Assembly: GCF_001610895.1 (NCBI RefSeq)
Contig: NZ_CP011273.1
Location: forward strand, 5,580,001 to 5,644,000
Direction: 5' to 3'
Length of the DNA stretch: 64,000 bases
Source of the DNA: Planctomyces sp. SH-PL62
Lineage (GTDB): Bacteria; Planctomycetota; Planctomycetia; Isosphaerales; Isosphaeraceae
Under the pieces are notes generated by a model. The model did no database searches. It worked only from the letters and a program-made list of their open reading frames with translations, and was not told the DNA's origin. How positions within the stretch are numbered: position 1 is the first letter of the stretch; each line of letters opens with the position of its first letter. The translations under genes and the position numbers were made by a program. Of the stretch, positions 28,864 to 37,003 are shown in pieces.

Positions 28864-31797
28864 CTACCGGCCCAGCGGGACGGAGCCGTCCTGGTAGCGC
28901 CAGTCTTTCAGGAAGGTGAGGAGGTCGGCCATCTGCTGGACGGTGATCTTCTCCTCGAAGCCTTCGGGCATGAGCGACTGGCCGGTGGAGCGGATCTCGT
29001 CGATGGCGCTTCGGAGGAGGATCTCGGTCTTACCGTCGGGGCTCTTAAGGGTGAGGCTGGAGGAGGTCTGGGCGGCGATGACGCCGTCGTAGACGGCGCC
29101 GTCGGAGGTGGCGACCGCGTAGGCGACGTAGTTGCCGTCGATGGCCCGGTTGGGGTCGAGGATGTCGTCGAGGAGGGCCTCGCGGGTGCGGACGCGGGTG
29201 TCGGCGATGTCGGGGCCGACGTCGACGCCGACGTCCGCGACGCGATGGCAGGTGGCGCAGTTGGCCTCGAACACGGCGCGGCCTCGGGCGACGTCGCCGG
29301 CGGCGGCCACGGCGGGCCGGTACGCCGCAATCGCCTCGCGACGTCCGCCGGGGCGGCTCAGGAGCTTGCCCGCCCGCTCCTTGATCGTCGGGTCGGCGGA
29401 GGCCAGCAGCCGCTGCGCCTGGGCGGCGTCGAGGTCGCCGGGGAGGACCTTCCCCTGCTCGATCGCGTCGAGCAGCCGGGCGATCCGCGCCCCGTCGCGG
29501 AGCAAGGCGTCGGCCGCGGCGCGGCGGACGGCGGGGAGGTAGCTCCGCCAGTGCTCGATCAGGCGGTCGGCGGCCTCGGGACGGCCGAGGTTCCCCAGCG
29601 ACCGCGCGGCGGCCACGCGGATCGCCTCGTCGGGGTCGTTCAGCAGCAGGCCCGTGAGCGCGGGCTCGGCCTCTTCATAGGCGGCGAAGGCCAGGAGCCG
29701 GACGGCGGCGAGCCGACTGGGCGCGTCGGCCGAGGGGTCCGAAGCGACGGCCGAGGCGCGGGCGAGCATGCGTCGGATCGCCTCGGCGGTCGGCCCGGGG
29801 GTCGTCTCCAAAAAGCGTCCGAACGTGATTCGGGTGCGGGCCACGCCTTCAGAGAGGCCGTCCAGGGCCGCCAGCCGCCAGGCGTCGGTCGACGGGCCAT
29901 CGAGGGCGTCGAGCGCGGCGACGGCCTTCGCCGTCTCCTCGGGCTCCTTCCCTGCGCCGACCAGCGCGGCCAGTTCCTCGACCAGGGCGATCCGATCGGG
30001 GTCGGCGGGCTGGTCGCGGAGCCGGTCGAGGACCTTCGCGAAGACGTCGGCGGCGTGGTCGGGCAAGGCGCTCGCGACCGCGAGCCGGGTCCAGCGGTCC
30101 CCCGCCCCTTCCAGGGCGATCGTCGTCAGCGGCTCGACCTTGCCGGCGTCGTTCCAGGCCCCGAGCGCGAGCGCGGATTGGAACCGCACGCGGGGGTCGG
30201 CGTCGCCGGCCAGGGCGACGACGCGGGACCGGATCGCCTCGTTCGCGACCAGCCGAGAGCCGGCGAGGAGCGCGGCCTGCTCGCGGACGCGCGGGGAGTC
30301 GGCGTCGAGCAGGGCGACGACCTGGTCGTCGGTCAGCTTGCCCGCCCCTTCCAGGAGCCAGGCGGCCTGCACCCGCGCCAGGCCCTCCCCGTCCCCGACG
30401 ACGAGGGGGGCCAACCGATCGACCGGCAACTTCTCGGGGTCTTGCTTCAACAGCCGTCGCGCGACGTCGCGGTGCCAGGAGTTCGGGTGGCCCAGCAGGG
30501 CGAGCTTGTCGGCGTCGGGCGCGATCAAGGACCGGCCCGGATCGGCGGGCTTCGACGCTTCCGGGACGATCCTCCAGATGCGGCCGCGATCGTCGCCGAG
30601 CCGAAGGTCGGGGCGGTTCTTCAGCTCCTCGGGCATCCATTCGGGGTGTTCGATGACGGCGCGGTACATGTCGACGACGTAGAGCGCGCCATCCGGGCCG
30701 ACGGTCAGGTTTACGGGACGGAACCAGGGGTCGGTGGAGGCCAGGAACTCGACCCCCTCGCGCATCGGCCGCGAGCGGAAGGTGGCGCCGTCGGGCTCCA
30801 GAACCTCGGCGTGGACGAGGTTCCCGGTAGGCTCGCAGGTGAACCCCGCGCCGCGATAGGGGGCCGGCAGCGCGTCGCCGCCGTAGATCAGAACGCCGCA
30901 GCAGGCGGTGAACTGCCCGGCGTGCAGCGAGGAGGTCACCCAGTACTTGCTGATCGGGAAGACCCGGCCCCCCTCGCCGTCGACGGGCACATCTTGCAGG
31001 ACGTCGCGGACGGCCAGCCGGGGGTTGCGGCGGGCGGCCTGCTCGGGGAAGACGACGTGGCGGAGGTGGTGGCGGTTCTCGCAGACGAAGCGGTTCCCCC
31101 AGGCGTCGAAGGTCAGGCCGTACTGGGCGGGGCCGGAAACGGCCTCGGCGAGCCCGCGCGTCGGGTCGAACCGGAGGTCCTTGCCCGAGAGGTCGATCGG
31201 CTCGCCCTTGGCGTCCGCGGCGACGACGTTCCCGCCGCGCAGGCCGTTGCCGACGTAGAGCCAGCCGTCGAGGCCGAGCGTCGGGTGGCTGACGCGGAGC
31301 TGGACGTTGCCGGTGGCGAAGCCCTGATAGAGCGTTTCGCGGGCGTCGGCCTTGCCGTCGCCGTCGGTGTCGCGGAGGAATACGATCGACGGCGCCATGG
31401 TCACGATCGCGCCGTCGCGCCAGGGGATCAGGCCGTTGGCGAACAGCAGGCCGTCGGCGAAGACCGTCGCCTTGTCATACACCCCGTCGCGATCGACGTC
31501 TTCGAGGACCTTGATGCGTCCCAGCGGCTCGCCGCCGTCCGGGGGGCCGTTGGGATAATCCCGCATCTCGACGACCCACATCCGCCCGCGCTCGTCGAAC
31601 GCGATCTCCACCGGATCGATCACGAGCGGTTCGGCCGCCGCCAGCTCCACCTTCAGCCCGGAGTCGACGCGGAACAACCCCTGCGCCTCGGCGGGCTCGA
31701 GCGGTGGCCTGGGGTCCTCGGCGATCGCGAGTCCCGGGGCCTGGGCGATGAGCGAGCAAAGCAGCAGGACGGCGAGCGGGATCGGGCGAGAGGCCAT
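28864..31797 (-). CDS. PVC-type heme-binding protein (membrane-bound dehydrogenase type)
   Basis: 977 residues from the ATG at 31797, chosen for the strong AAGGAGG upstream and the signal peptide (MASRPIPLAVLLLCSLIAQA). Three parts are visible. An N-terminal beta-propeller of the PVC dehydrogenase type (DERGRMWVVEMRDYP, DTDGDGKADARETLYQGF, LDGWLYVGNGLRGG) covers roughly 40-420. A HEAT-repeat helical region covers about 450-800. A cytochrome c domain has CATCH (847-851) as the heme site and a downstream Met. Planctomycetes encode dozens of these exported proteins, thought to oxidise sugars or other substrates. The specific substrate is unknown. Confidence 0.9.
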   Translation of the reverse strand: MASRPIPLAVLLLCSLIAQAPGLAIAEDPRPPLEPAEAQGLFRVDSGLKVELAAAEPLVIDPVEIAFDERGRMWVVEMRDYPNGPPDGGEPLGRIKVLEDVDRDGVYDKATVFADGLLFANGLIPWRDGAIVTMAPSIVFLRDTDGDGKADARETLYQGFATGNVQLRVSHPTLGLDGWLYVGNGLRGGNVVAADAKGEPIDLSGKDLRFDPTRGLAEAVSGPAQYGLTFDAWGNRFVCENRHHLRHVVFPEQAARRNPRLAVRDVLQDVPVDGEGGRVFPISKYWVTSSLHAGQFTACCGVLIYGGDALPAPYRGAGFTCEPTGNLVHAEVLEPDGATFRSRPMREGVEFLASTDPWFRPVNLTVGPDGALYVVDMYRAVIEHPEWMPEELKNRPDLRLGDDRGRIWRIVPEASKPADPGRSLIAPDADKLALLGHPNSWHRDVARRLLKQDPEKLPVDRLAPLVVGDGEGLARVQAAWLLEGAGKLTDDQVVALLDADSPRVREQAALLAGSRLVANEAIRSRVVALAGDADPRVRFQSALALGAWNDAGKVEPLTTIALEGAGDRWTRLAVASALPDHAADVFAKVLDRLRDQPADPDRIALVEELAALVGAGKEPEETAKAVAALDALDGPSTDAWRLAALDGLSEGVARTRITFGRFLETTPGPTAEAIRRMLARASAVASDPSADAPSRLAAVRLLAFAAYEEAEPALTGLLLNDPDEAIRVAAARSLGNLGRPEAADRLIEHWRSYLPAVRRAAADALLRDGARIARLLDAIEQGKVLPGDLDAAQAQRLLASADPTIKERAGKLLSRPGGRREAIAAYRPAVAAAGDVARGRAVFEANCATCHRVADVGVDVGPDIADTRVRTREALLDDILDPNRAIDGNYVAYAVATSDGAVYDGVIAAQTSSSLTLKSPDGKTEILLRSAIDEIRSTGQSLMPEGFEEKITVQQMADLLTFLKDWRYQDGSVPLGR

Positions 31798-32002
31798 GGT
31801 CGTCTCCTCCTTGGCGGGCGGCGCGGGCGGGTTACGTCCAATGTAGCGTCTCAAGATCGCGTTGCAATCGACCGCCGGGAGGTGTCGCTCCCGATCCTGG
31901 AGGTCACGCGGTTCCTCGGCCCAAGGCTACCAGCGGATCGCGAACGCTCCGGACGGCTTCAGCCAGGCGTAGGCGACGCGGAGGCGTTTCGCCGCGGCCG
32001 CC

Positions 32003-32191
32003 TCAGCGATGGGGGTCGGCCTTGACCGGATGGATGACCTGCCGCGGGCGGCCCCCCGACGCCGGGCTCACGAATCCGCTTCGCTTGACAGCTCGATGCG
32101 TTTCAGCACGCTTCCCCGTCAGCACGTTCGTCCTGACGATAGACCCGGCGTGCTCGTACCACTCCGCAGCCAGGGTCTCGAGAAGGCTCAT
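32003..32191 (-). pseudogene. fragment of a small nuclease-like/hypothetical gene
   Basis: A 62-residue frame begins MSLLETLAAEWYEHAGSIVR and the first 30 residues resemble the N-terminus of a planctomycete family in which a (E/W)Y-Y/W-E-x-x-G-x-x-VR(R/T)NV motif opens a restriction-fold domain. The expected catalytic part does not follow; the rest is arginine-rich and unlike the family. It could be a truncated remnant or a chance frame. It lies 50 bases downstream of the exonuclease III gene. Confidence 0.3.
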
Positions 32192-32240
32192 GACGGCCGC
32201 TCGGATGCAGTCTTTCGCCCGGCGTCCGCCCGACCCCTCC

Positions 32241-33011
32241 TCACTCCACTTCAACCCACGTCGGCGCGTGGTCGCTCGTCTTCGCCATCGCTCGCACGTC
32301 CTTATTGACGCCCGCGGCCTTCAGCCGCGGTGCCAGCTCCGGGCTTAGCAGCAGATGGTCGATCCGGAGACCCGCGTTTCGGGAGAACGCCCCCCGCATG
32401 TAGTCCCAGAAGGTGTAGAGCGTCTCGTCGGGGTGCATCGCCCGCAAAGCATCCATCCAGCCCTGGGCGAGCAGCCGCTGGTACGCCTCTCGCGTCTCGG
32501 GGAGGAACAGGGCGTCGTCGACCCACCGCTCGGGCTTGTAGACGTCCCGATCGGTCGGAATGACGTTGTAATCGCCCGCGAGGACGACCGGGCCTCCCGA
32601 CTCGAGCAGGCCGGCCGCATGGGCCTGGAATCGCTCGAACCACTTCAACTTGTAGTCGAACTTTGGCCCGGGCGCCGGGTTGCCGTTGGGCAGGTAGAGG
32701 CAGCCGACGGTGATCCCGCCCACGACGGCCTCGATGTAGCGGCTCTGGGCGTCGTCCGGATCGCCGGGAAGGCCCCGCCGGACCTCCCTGGGCTTCTCGT
32801 CTCGGGAGAGGATGGCGACGCCGTTCCAGGCTTTCTGGCCATGCCAGACCGCCTCGTAGCCCGCGTCGCGGACGGCCTCGACCGGGAACTTCTCGTCTAC
32901 GGTCTTCAGTTCCTGCAGGCAGGCGACGTCAGGCTTTGAGCTGGAGAGCCAGTGGAGCAGCACCGGCAGACGGGCCCCGATGCTGTTGACGTTGTAGGTG
33001 GCGATTTTCAT
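32241..33011 (-). CDS. xthA: exodeoxyribonuclease III
   Basis: 256 residues, the standard length. EEP-fold landmarks are all present: MKIATYNVNSIGARLP, LQELKTVDEKFP (metal Glu), HGQKAWNGVAILSR, GCLYLPNGN, VVLAGDYNVIPTDRDVY (Asp/Asn), LRIDHLLLSPEL and TSDHAPTWVEVE (catalytic His). This cytosolic enzyme acts as an AP endonuclease and 3'-to-5' exonuclease in base excision repair. It is followed on the same strand by a gene fragment and preceded by the DUF302 gene 80 bases upstream. Confidence 0.95.
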   Translation of the reverse strand: MKIATYNVNSIGARLPVLLHWLSSSKPDVACLQELKTVDEKFPVEAVRDAGYEAVWHGQKAWNGVAILSRDEKPREVRRGLPGDPDDAQSRYIEAVVGGITVGCLYLPNGNPAPGPKFDYKLKWFERFQAHAAGLLESGGPVVLAGDYNVIPTDRDVYKPERWVDDALFLPETREAYQRLLAQGWMDALRAMHPDETLYTFWDYMRGAFSRNAGLRIDHLLLSPELAPRLKAAGVNKDVRAMAKTSDHAPTWVEVE

Positions 33012-33091
33012 GGCGCGATTCTACCCGCCCGAGGGCCTCGGTTCGACCTGCCACGCGACCACCGACGCATCCGTCCAGGTTCCAGCCGGTC

Positions 33092-33568
33092 TCATCCCGC
33101 CGCCGCGATCAAGGCCTCCAGCTTCCGGTCCAGCGACTCGGCCACCCGGTCGACTTCCTCATTCCCGAACTGCCCGAAGAGCGACGACGGGAGGTCGTAC
33201 TCCACGCAGGTCTTTCCTTCCCCGTCCTCGTAGAGCAGCACGCGCAGAGGGGCGTAGAGGGCCGCGCCGATGGCGTGCCGGGTCATCTCGACGGCGATCA
33301 GGGGGTTGCCGAGCAGGTACTGGATCGCCTTCCTCGGTTCTCCGACGAGCCGAAGGACCGCGCCATGGTCGCTCGTTCGAAACAGCATGAAGCCGCTCGG
33401 CCCCGTCATGGACTCGAGCTTCGACCGCGCCGCCTTCGGGTCTCCATGCTCCAACGCCTCGTAGGCGATCGGGTCGAACCGGCCGAGCTGACCCTCGAAG
33501 GCCGTTCTGAATGCGTCGAACGGCCTGTCCAGCGTCAGGCGAACGTGCTCGATGCTGATCCGGTTCAT
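33092..33568 (-). CDS. DUF302-family protein
   Basis: 158 residues from the ATG at 33568. The sequence has the DUF302 pattern: HVRLTLDRPFDAFRTAFEGQ, then GFMLFRTSDHGAVLRL, NPLIAVEMTRHAIGAALYAP and the conserved LRVLLYEDGEGKTCVEYDLP. Family members are small alpha/beta proteins of unknown activity, often next to redox or regulator genes. It lies 34 bases downstream of the TetR gene on the same strand, so it is probably part of the regulator's transcript. Confidence 0.85.
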   Translation of the reverse strand: MNRISIEHVRLTLDRPFDAFRTAFEGQLGRFDPIAYEALEHGDPKAARSKLESMTGPSGFMLFRTSDHGAVLRLVGEPRKAIQYLLGNPLIAVEMTRHAIGAALYAPLRVLLYEDGEGKTCVEYDLPSSLFGQFGNEEVDRVAESLDRKLEALIAAAG

Positions 33569-33602
33569 CGTCGTCCTCCCGGGAAAATGAACGCCTTCTC
33601 GA

Positions 33603-34154
33603 TCACGCATGGGAAATGCTCGACTCCGCCTCCCGGAGGATCTCCGCCGACAACTCCGGGTCGGTGACCATCCGTGCCATCGCCAGGGCGCCGATCATGG
33701 TCGCGGCCGACGCCAGGGCGCGCCGCCGGGCTTCTTCGGGAGGGAGCTTGCCGAATTCTGCCGCGAGGACGCCGACGAGCCGCTCGAAGCCCGCCGTCGC
33801 CGCTTCCCGCGTCTTCTCGTCGCAACGCGCCAGCTCCGGCCCCAGCGCGGCGAGCGGGCATCCGGCGGCCGGGTCATCCCGGTGACGCGTGGAGAGGTAC
33901 GACGAGACGGCCGAGCCCTTCGCGGCGTTGGCCGAGACCTTCTCGAAAAGCTCCCGCCCCGCCTCGGCGCACGCCTCGGCGATGAGCTGGTCCTTCGACT
34001 TGAAATGCTTGTAGAACCCGCCGTGGGTGAGCCCGGCGGCCTTCATCAGGTCGGCGAGCCCGGTCGCGACGATCCCGCGCCTGCGGAACTCGGCCGCGGC
34101 GGCGGCGACGATCCGCTTGCGGGTCTCCGCGGCCTCCGCCTTCGACTTCCTCAT
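33603..34154 (-). CDS. TetR/AcrR-family transcriptional regulator
   Basis: 183 residues from the ATG at 34154, preferred over an upstream ATG because GGAGG lies four bases before it. The N-terminal helix-turn-helix is clear (RIVAAAAAEFRRRGIVATGL, then LMKAAGLTHGGFYKHFKSKD). The ligand domain resembles the LmrA/YxaF type (DPAAGCPLAALGPELAR). It is divergent from the nitrilase gene, and an inverted repeat lies in the gap, so it probably represses the nitrilase-AhpD-cupin genes and its own. Inducer unknown. Confidence 0.9.
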   Translation of the reverse strand: MRKSKAEAAETRKRIVAAAAAEFRRRGIVATGLADLMKAAGLTHGGFYKHFKSKDQLIAEACAEAGRELFEKVSANAAKGSAVSSYLSTRHRDDPAAGCPLAALGPELARCDEKTREAATAGFERLVGVLAAEFGKLPPEEARRRALASAATMIGALAMARMVTDPELSAEILREAESSISHA

Positions 34155-34183
34155 GGGGCCTCCGACAATCTCTTGGATTTCGA

Positions 34184-34222
34184 TTGACATCCAAATTGTA
34201 CCGCCTAGCATTTGAATGTCGA
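34184..34222. promoter_or_regulatory. inverted-repeat operator and promoter between tetR and nitrilase
   Basis: Arms TTGACATCCAAAT (34184-34196) and ATTTGAATGTCGA (34210-34222) match as an inverted repeat at 11 of 13 positions around a 13-base spacer. They overlap a promoter for the nitrilase: TTGACA (34184-34189) and TAGCAT (34206-34211) with 16 bases between. A second overlapping palindrome (ATTTGA-8-TCAAAT) ends at 34229. This is the expected position of a TetR operator. Confidence 0.65.
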
Positions 34223-34262
34223 GTCAAATCTTATTGGAATTCCGATGGACAGGAGACTTGCG

Positions 34263-35240
34263 ATGACCGTCGTCAGGGCCGCCGCCGTCCAGATGAGCCC
34301 GGTGCTCTACAGCCGCGAGGGGACCGTGGACAAGGTCATCCGGCAGGTCCTCGAACTCGGCCGGCAGGGCGTGCGGTTCGCCACCTTCCCGGAGACGGTG
34401 GTCCCGTATTACCCCTATTTCTCCTTCGTGCAGCCGGCTTACCGCCTGGCCGCGGAGCATCAACGCCTGCTCGACCAGGCCGTTACCGTCCCGTCGGACG
34501 TCACCCTGGCCATCGGCGACGCCTGCCGGCAGGCGGGGGTGGTCGTCTCGCTGGGCGTCAACGAGCGCGACGGGGGGACGCTCTACAACGTGCAGCTCCT
34601 GTTCGACGCCGACGGCGCCCTGATCCAGCATCGCCGCAAGATCGCGCCGACCTACCACGAGCGCATGGTCTGGGGCCAGGGCGACGGCTCGGGCTTGCGG
34701 GCCGTCGACAGCGCGGTCGGGCGCATCGGGCAGCTGGCGTGCTGGGAGCACCACAATCCGCTGGCCCGCTACGCCCTGATGGCCGACGGCGAGCAGATCC
34801 ACTCGGCGATGTACCCCGGCTCGTTCGCGGGCGACCTGTTCGCCCGGCAGATGGAGGTCAACATCCGCCAGCACGCCCTGGAGTCCGGCTGCTTCGTGGT
34901 CAACGCCACCGCCTGGCTCGACGCCGACCAGCAGGCCCGGATCATGCAGGACACCGGCTGCCCGATCGGGCCGATCTCGGGCGGCTGCTTCACCGCGATC
35001 GTCGATCCGGAGGGCGAAGTGATGGGCGAGCCCCTGCGTTCCGGCGAGGGCGTGGTGATCGCCGACCTCCATTTCGATTCGATCGACAAGCGAAAGCGGC
35101 TGATGGATTCTCGCGGCCACTACAGCCGCCCGGAGTTGCTCAGCCTGCTGATCGACCGCACGCCGACCGCCCACGTGCACGAGCGTGGTGCACGTCCCGC
35201 GGCCGTCGTTGCGGGCAACCTCGAAGAGGCCGCGCCCTGA
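34263..35240 (+). CDS. aliphatic nitrilase (Nit6803-like)
   Basis: 325 residues from the ATG at 34263, chosen because AGGAG lies seven bases upstream. The catalytic Glu-Lys-Cys triad is visible: Glu44 in [14 protein letters not shown], Lys126 in [20 protein letters not shown] and Cys160 in [16 protein letters not shown]. These motifs match true nitrilases rather than amidases or CN hydrolases in general. The enzyme hydrolyses organic nitriles to the carboxylic acid and ammonia in the cytosol. It is the first gene after a TetR-type operator and is followed by AhpD-like and cupin genes, which suggests an inducible detoxification or assimilation locus. Confidence 0.92.
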   Translation: MTVVRAAAVQMSPVLYSREGTVDKVIRQVLELGRQGVRFATFPETVVPYYPYFSFVQPAYRLAAEHQRLLDQAVTVPSDVTLAIGDACRQAGVVVSLGVNERDGGTLYNVQLLFDADGALIQHRRKIAPTYHERMVWGQGDGSGLRAVDSAVGRIGQLACWEHHNPLARYALMADGEQIHSAMYPGSFAGDLFARQMEVNIRQHALESGCFVVNATAWLDADQQARIMQDTGCPIGPISGGCFTAIVDPEGEVMGEPLRSGEGVVIADLHFDSIDKRKRLMDSRGHYSRPELLSLLIDRTPTAHVHERGARPAAVVAGNLEEAAP

Positions 35241-35302
35241 GAACGAGCGTGAGCCGGCCCTCGACCTCTCCGCCGTCGCGGTGAAAAGCATCGAAACCTC
35301 TC

Positions 35303-35501
35303 GAGACTCCTCACTCAACTCCACCGAGTTCCAGCGGAATCCCTTCGGGCGCCACGGGTTCCGCGAACCCGTGGATCGGCGTCGGACCGGTCCCGAGCCG
35401 TGGTCCGAATCCCCGGCCGATCTACGGGTTCAAAGAACCCGTGGCCCCCCGATCGCCGTCTCCCGCCCCCCTTGAGGTGGTGGAGTTGAGTGAGGAGTCT
35501 C
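35303..35501. repeat. 199-bp element with 23-bp terminal inverted repeats and twin hairpins
   Basis: A perfect 23-bp inverted repeat bounds the element (35303-35325 and 35479-35501; the left arm begins GAGACTCCTCACTCAACTCC). Inside are two hairpins that share the same stem: CCACGGGTTC-CGC-GAACCCGTGG (35352-35374) and CTACGGGTTC-AAA-GAACCCGTGG (35422-35444). Between them, CGGACC and GGTCCG can also pair. No open frame of note. It lies between the nitrilase stop and the ribosome site of the AhpD-like gene. It could be a non-autonomous MITE, or a structured RNA leader. Target duplication was not evident. Confidence 0.75.
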
Positions 35502-35528
35502 AAATTCTCTTCTCTATTGGAGGATCCT

Positions 35529-35990
35529 ATGGAAACGCGCCTCGACTACGCCAAACTCGCCCCCGACGCCATGCGGGCGTTCTACTCGCTCGACGTCTAC
35601 CTCGCGAAGTGTGGGCTGGAGCACCCGCTCCTCGAACTGGTCAAGATCCGGGCGTCGCAGATCAACGGCTGCGCCTACTGCATCGACATGCACACGAAGG
35701 ACGCTCGGGCGGCGGGCGAGACGGAGCAGCGGATCTACGCGCTGAACGCCTGGCGGGAGACGCCCTTCTTCTCGGACCGGGAGCGTGCGGCCCTGGCCTG
35801 GACCGAGGCCGTCACGCGGATCGGCGAAGGCGTCAGCGACGCCTTGTTCGCCGAGGCGAGGGGGCGGTTCTCCGAGAAGGAGCTTACAGACCTGACGTGG
35901 GCCGTGGCCGCCATCAACGCCTGGAACCGCGTCGCGATCAGCTTCCGAAGCGTGCCCGGGGCGTATCAACCGAAGAACGCGGGTGCTTGA
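35529..35990 (+). CDS. AhpD-like carboxymuconolactone-decarboxylase-family protein
   Basis: 153 residues from the ATG at 35529, with GGAGG seven bases upstream. The redox motif CAYCIDMHT (CxxC-x-x-H) and surrounding LVKIRASQINGCAYC are typical of the alkylhydroperoxidase AhpD core family. Such proteins form oligomers and reduce peroxides through the two cysteines, although many members have unknown roles. It is encoded downstream of the nitrilase and of the 199-bp inverted-repeat element, and 62 bases ahead of a cupin gene on the same strand. Confidence 0.9.
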   Translation: METRLDYAKLAPDAMRAFYSLDVYLAKCGLEHPLLELVKIRASQINGCAYCIDMHTKDARAAGETEQRIYALNAWRETPFFSDRERAALAWTEAVTRIGEGVSDALFAEARGRFSEKELTDLTWAVAAINAWNRVAISFRSVPGAYQPKNAGA

Positions 35991-36052
35991 GCACCCGTCG
36001 TCCTCGCGGATGGGGCTGGGGTTGAGGAATCCACTTTTCGAAGGAGGCGACC

Positions 36053-36466
36053 ATGCGGACGGTCCTGGCATTGGCGGTCGTTGCGATACTCGGGGCCTCG
36101 TCGGCTCGCGACCACAGCGACATGAAGGTGTTCTCGGCGCGAGACATCGCCGAGAAGCTGGACGGGAAGGACATCCGGGCGACGACATACGAAGTGACGA
36201 TCGAGCCGAGCAAGGAGAGCGCACCTCACCGGCACCCCGGCCCCGTGTTCGCCTACATCCTGGAAGGCGAGTACGAGTGGGGCATCAAGGACCAGCCGGT
36301 GAAGAGGCTGAAGGCGGGCGACACGTTCTACGAGCCGGCGATGTGCCTGCACCGCGTCTCCCGCAACCCGGGCGAGACCGTGACCCGCCTCCTGGTGGTC
36401 ATGCTGCACCCCAGGGACGCGGAGGAGCTGGTCATCCCGGAGCGGCCGAACGACGCGCACCCTTGA
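36053..36466 (+). CDS. secreted cupin-domain protein
   Basis: 137 residues, preceded by AAGGAGG. A short signal peptide is likely (MRTVLALAVVAILGASSARD). One cupin_2 barrel carries the metal-ligand motif HRHPGPVFAYILEGEYEW (motif 1) and LHRVSRNPGE (motif 2, with the second His). Small cupins of this kind bind a metal and often accompany AhpD-like proteins. It is the last gene of the apparent nitrilase-AhpD-cupin set. Catalytic activity unknown. Confidence 0.85.
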   Translation: MRTVLALAVVAILGASSARDHSDMKVFSARDIAEKLDGKDIRATTYEVTIEPSKESAPHRHPGPVFAYILEGEYEWGIKDQPVKRLKAGDTFYEPAMCLHRVSRNPGETVTRLLVVMLHPRDAEELVIPERPNDAHP

Positions 36467-36745
36467 ATCGATCGACGCTCCCAGAGGACGGCGCGGCGAT
36501 TCCAAGGCCGGAGGAGCAGAGCAGCCCACAGGCGGCTCGGGGCCCCCGACGCTTGAGGGAAGAGCCGAATCCTTTCTCCTGTCTCGGATCGAGCGTGACC
36601 GCCTTCGGCCCAGGCTCGATCCGGGTCACCCGATTCCAATCCTCGTCGGTCAGGCGAGCGAACGCTGCGACGAACCGGAACTCGAAGTCCCGGCACGCAG
36701 ATCCGCCGGCCGGGCATGACTTGCCGGCCGTGAAGCGGCATCGCC

Positions 36746-36919
36746 GTGGCAGAGGGCGAGATCGCGTCGATCGACGAGCCGGCCTCCAGACGGCTCCCGG
36801 CCTGGCAGGGCGACGCTCGCAGCCGGATCACGCTGCGGCGCCTGCTCCAGATGCACGCGGTCCTGGAGGACTTGTCGAGGGAGGAACCCGGGTCGAGTCG
36901 GGCAACGTCGCCGCCTTGA
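36746..36919 (+). pseudogene. fragment of a serine hydrolase (class C beta-lactamase family)
   Basis: About 57 codons read AEGEIASIDEPASRRLPAWQ and then GDARSRITLRRLLQMHAVLEDL. This is the stretch after the SxxK motif in the beta-lactamase/serine hydrolase family (PF00144), where DPVSKYLP and RITLRxLLxMTSG are typical. The N-terminal catalytic Ser-Lys region and everything after the fragment are missing. The frame ends at TGA 36919. It is a remnant in a 537-base region without an intact gene. Confidence 0.5.
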
Positions 36920-37003
36920 AGGCGATTATCGGGCTAAGATGTTCGGCTCCGGCCCGTCTATCTGGGTAACGCATTCCTCCGCAACCTCTCTCCGGGGGTT
37001 ACC

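Noticed and set aside
28258-32025. A 1255-residue plus-strand frame across the PVC cytochrome gene
   Set aside because: Antisense shadow of the minus-strand gene with CATCH and signal peptide; no domain is visible in it.
35303-35501. Simple Rho-independent terminator after the nitrilase
   Set aside because: The 23-bp arms are almost 200 bases apart, there is no T tract, and two internal hairpins share a stem, so a terminator alone does not explain the structure.
36467-36745. A minus-strand coding fragment (reads FEFRFVAAFARLTDEDWNRV)
   Set aside because: It looks coding for about 40 codons, but no family, start or continuation could be identified, so it is not listed as a gene.
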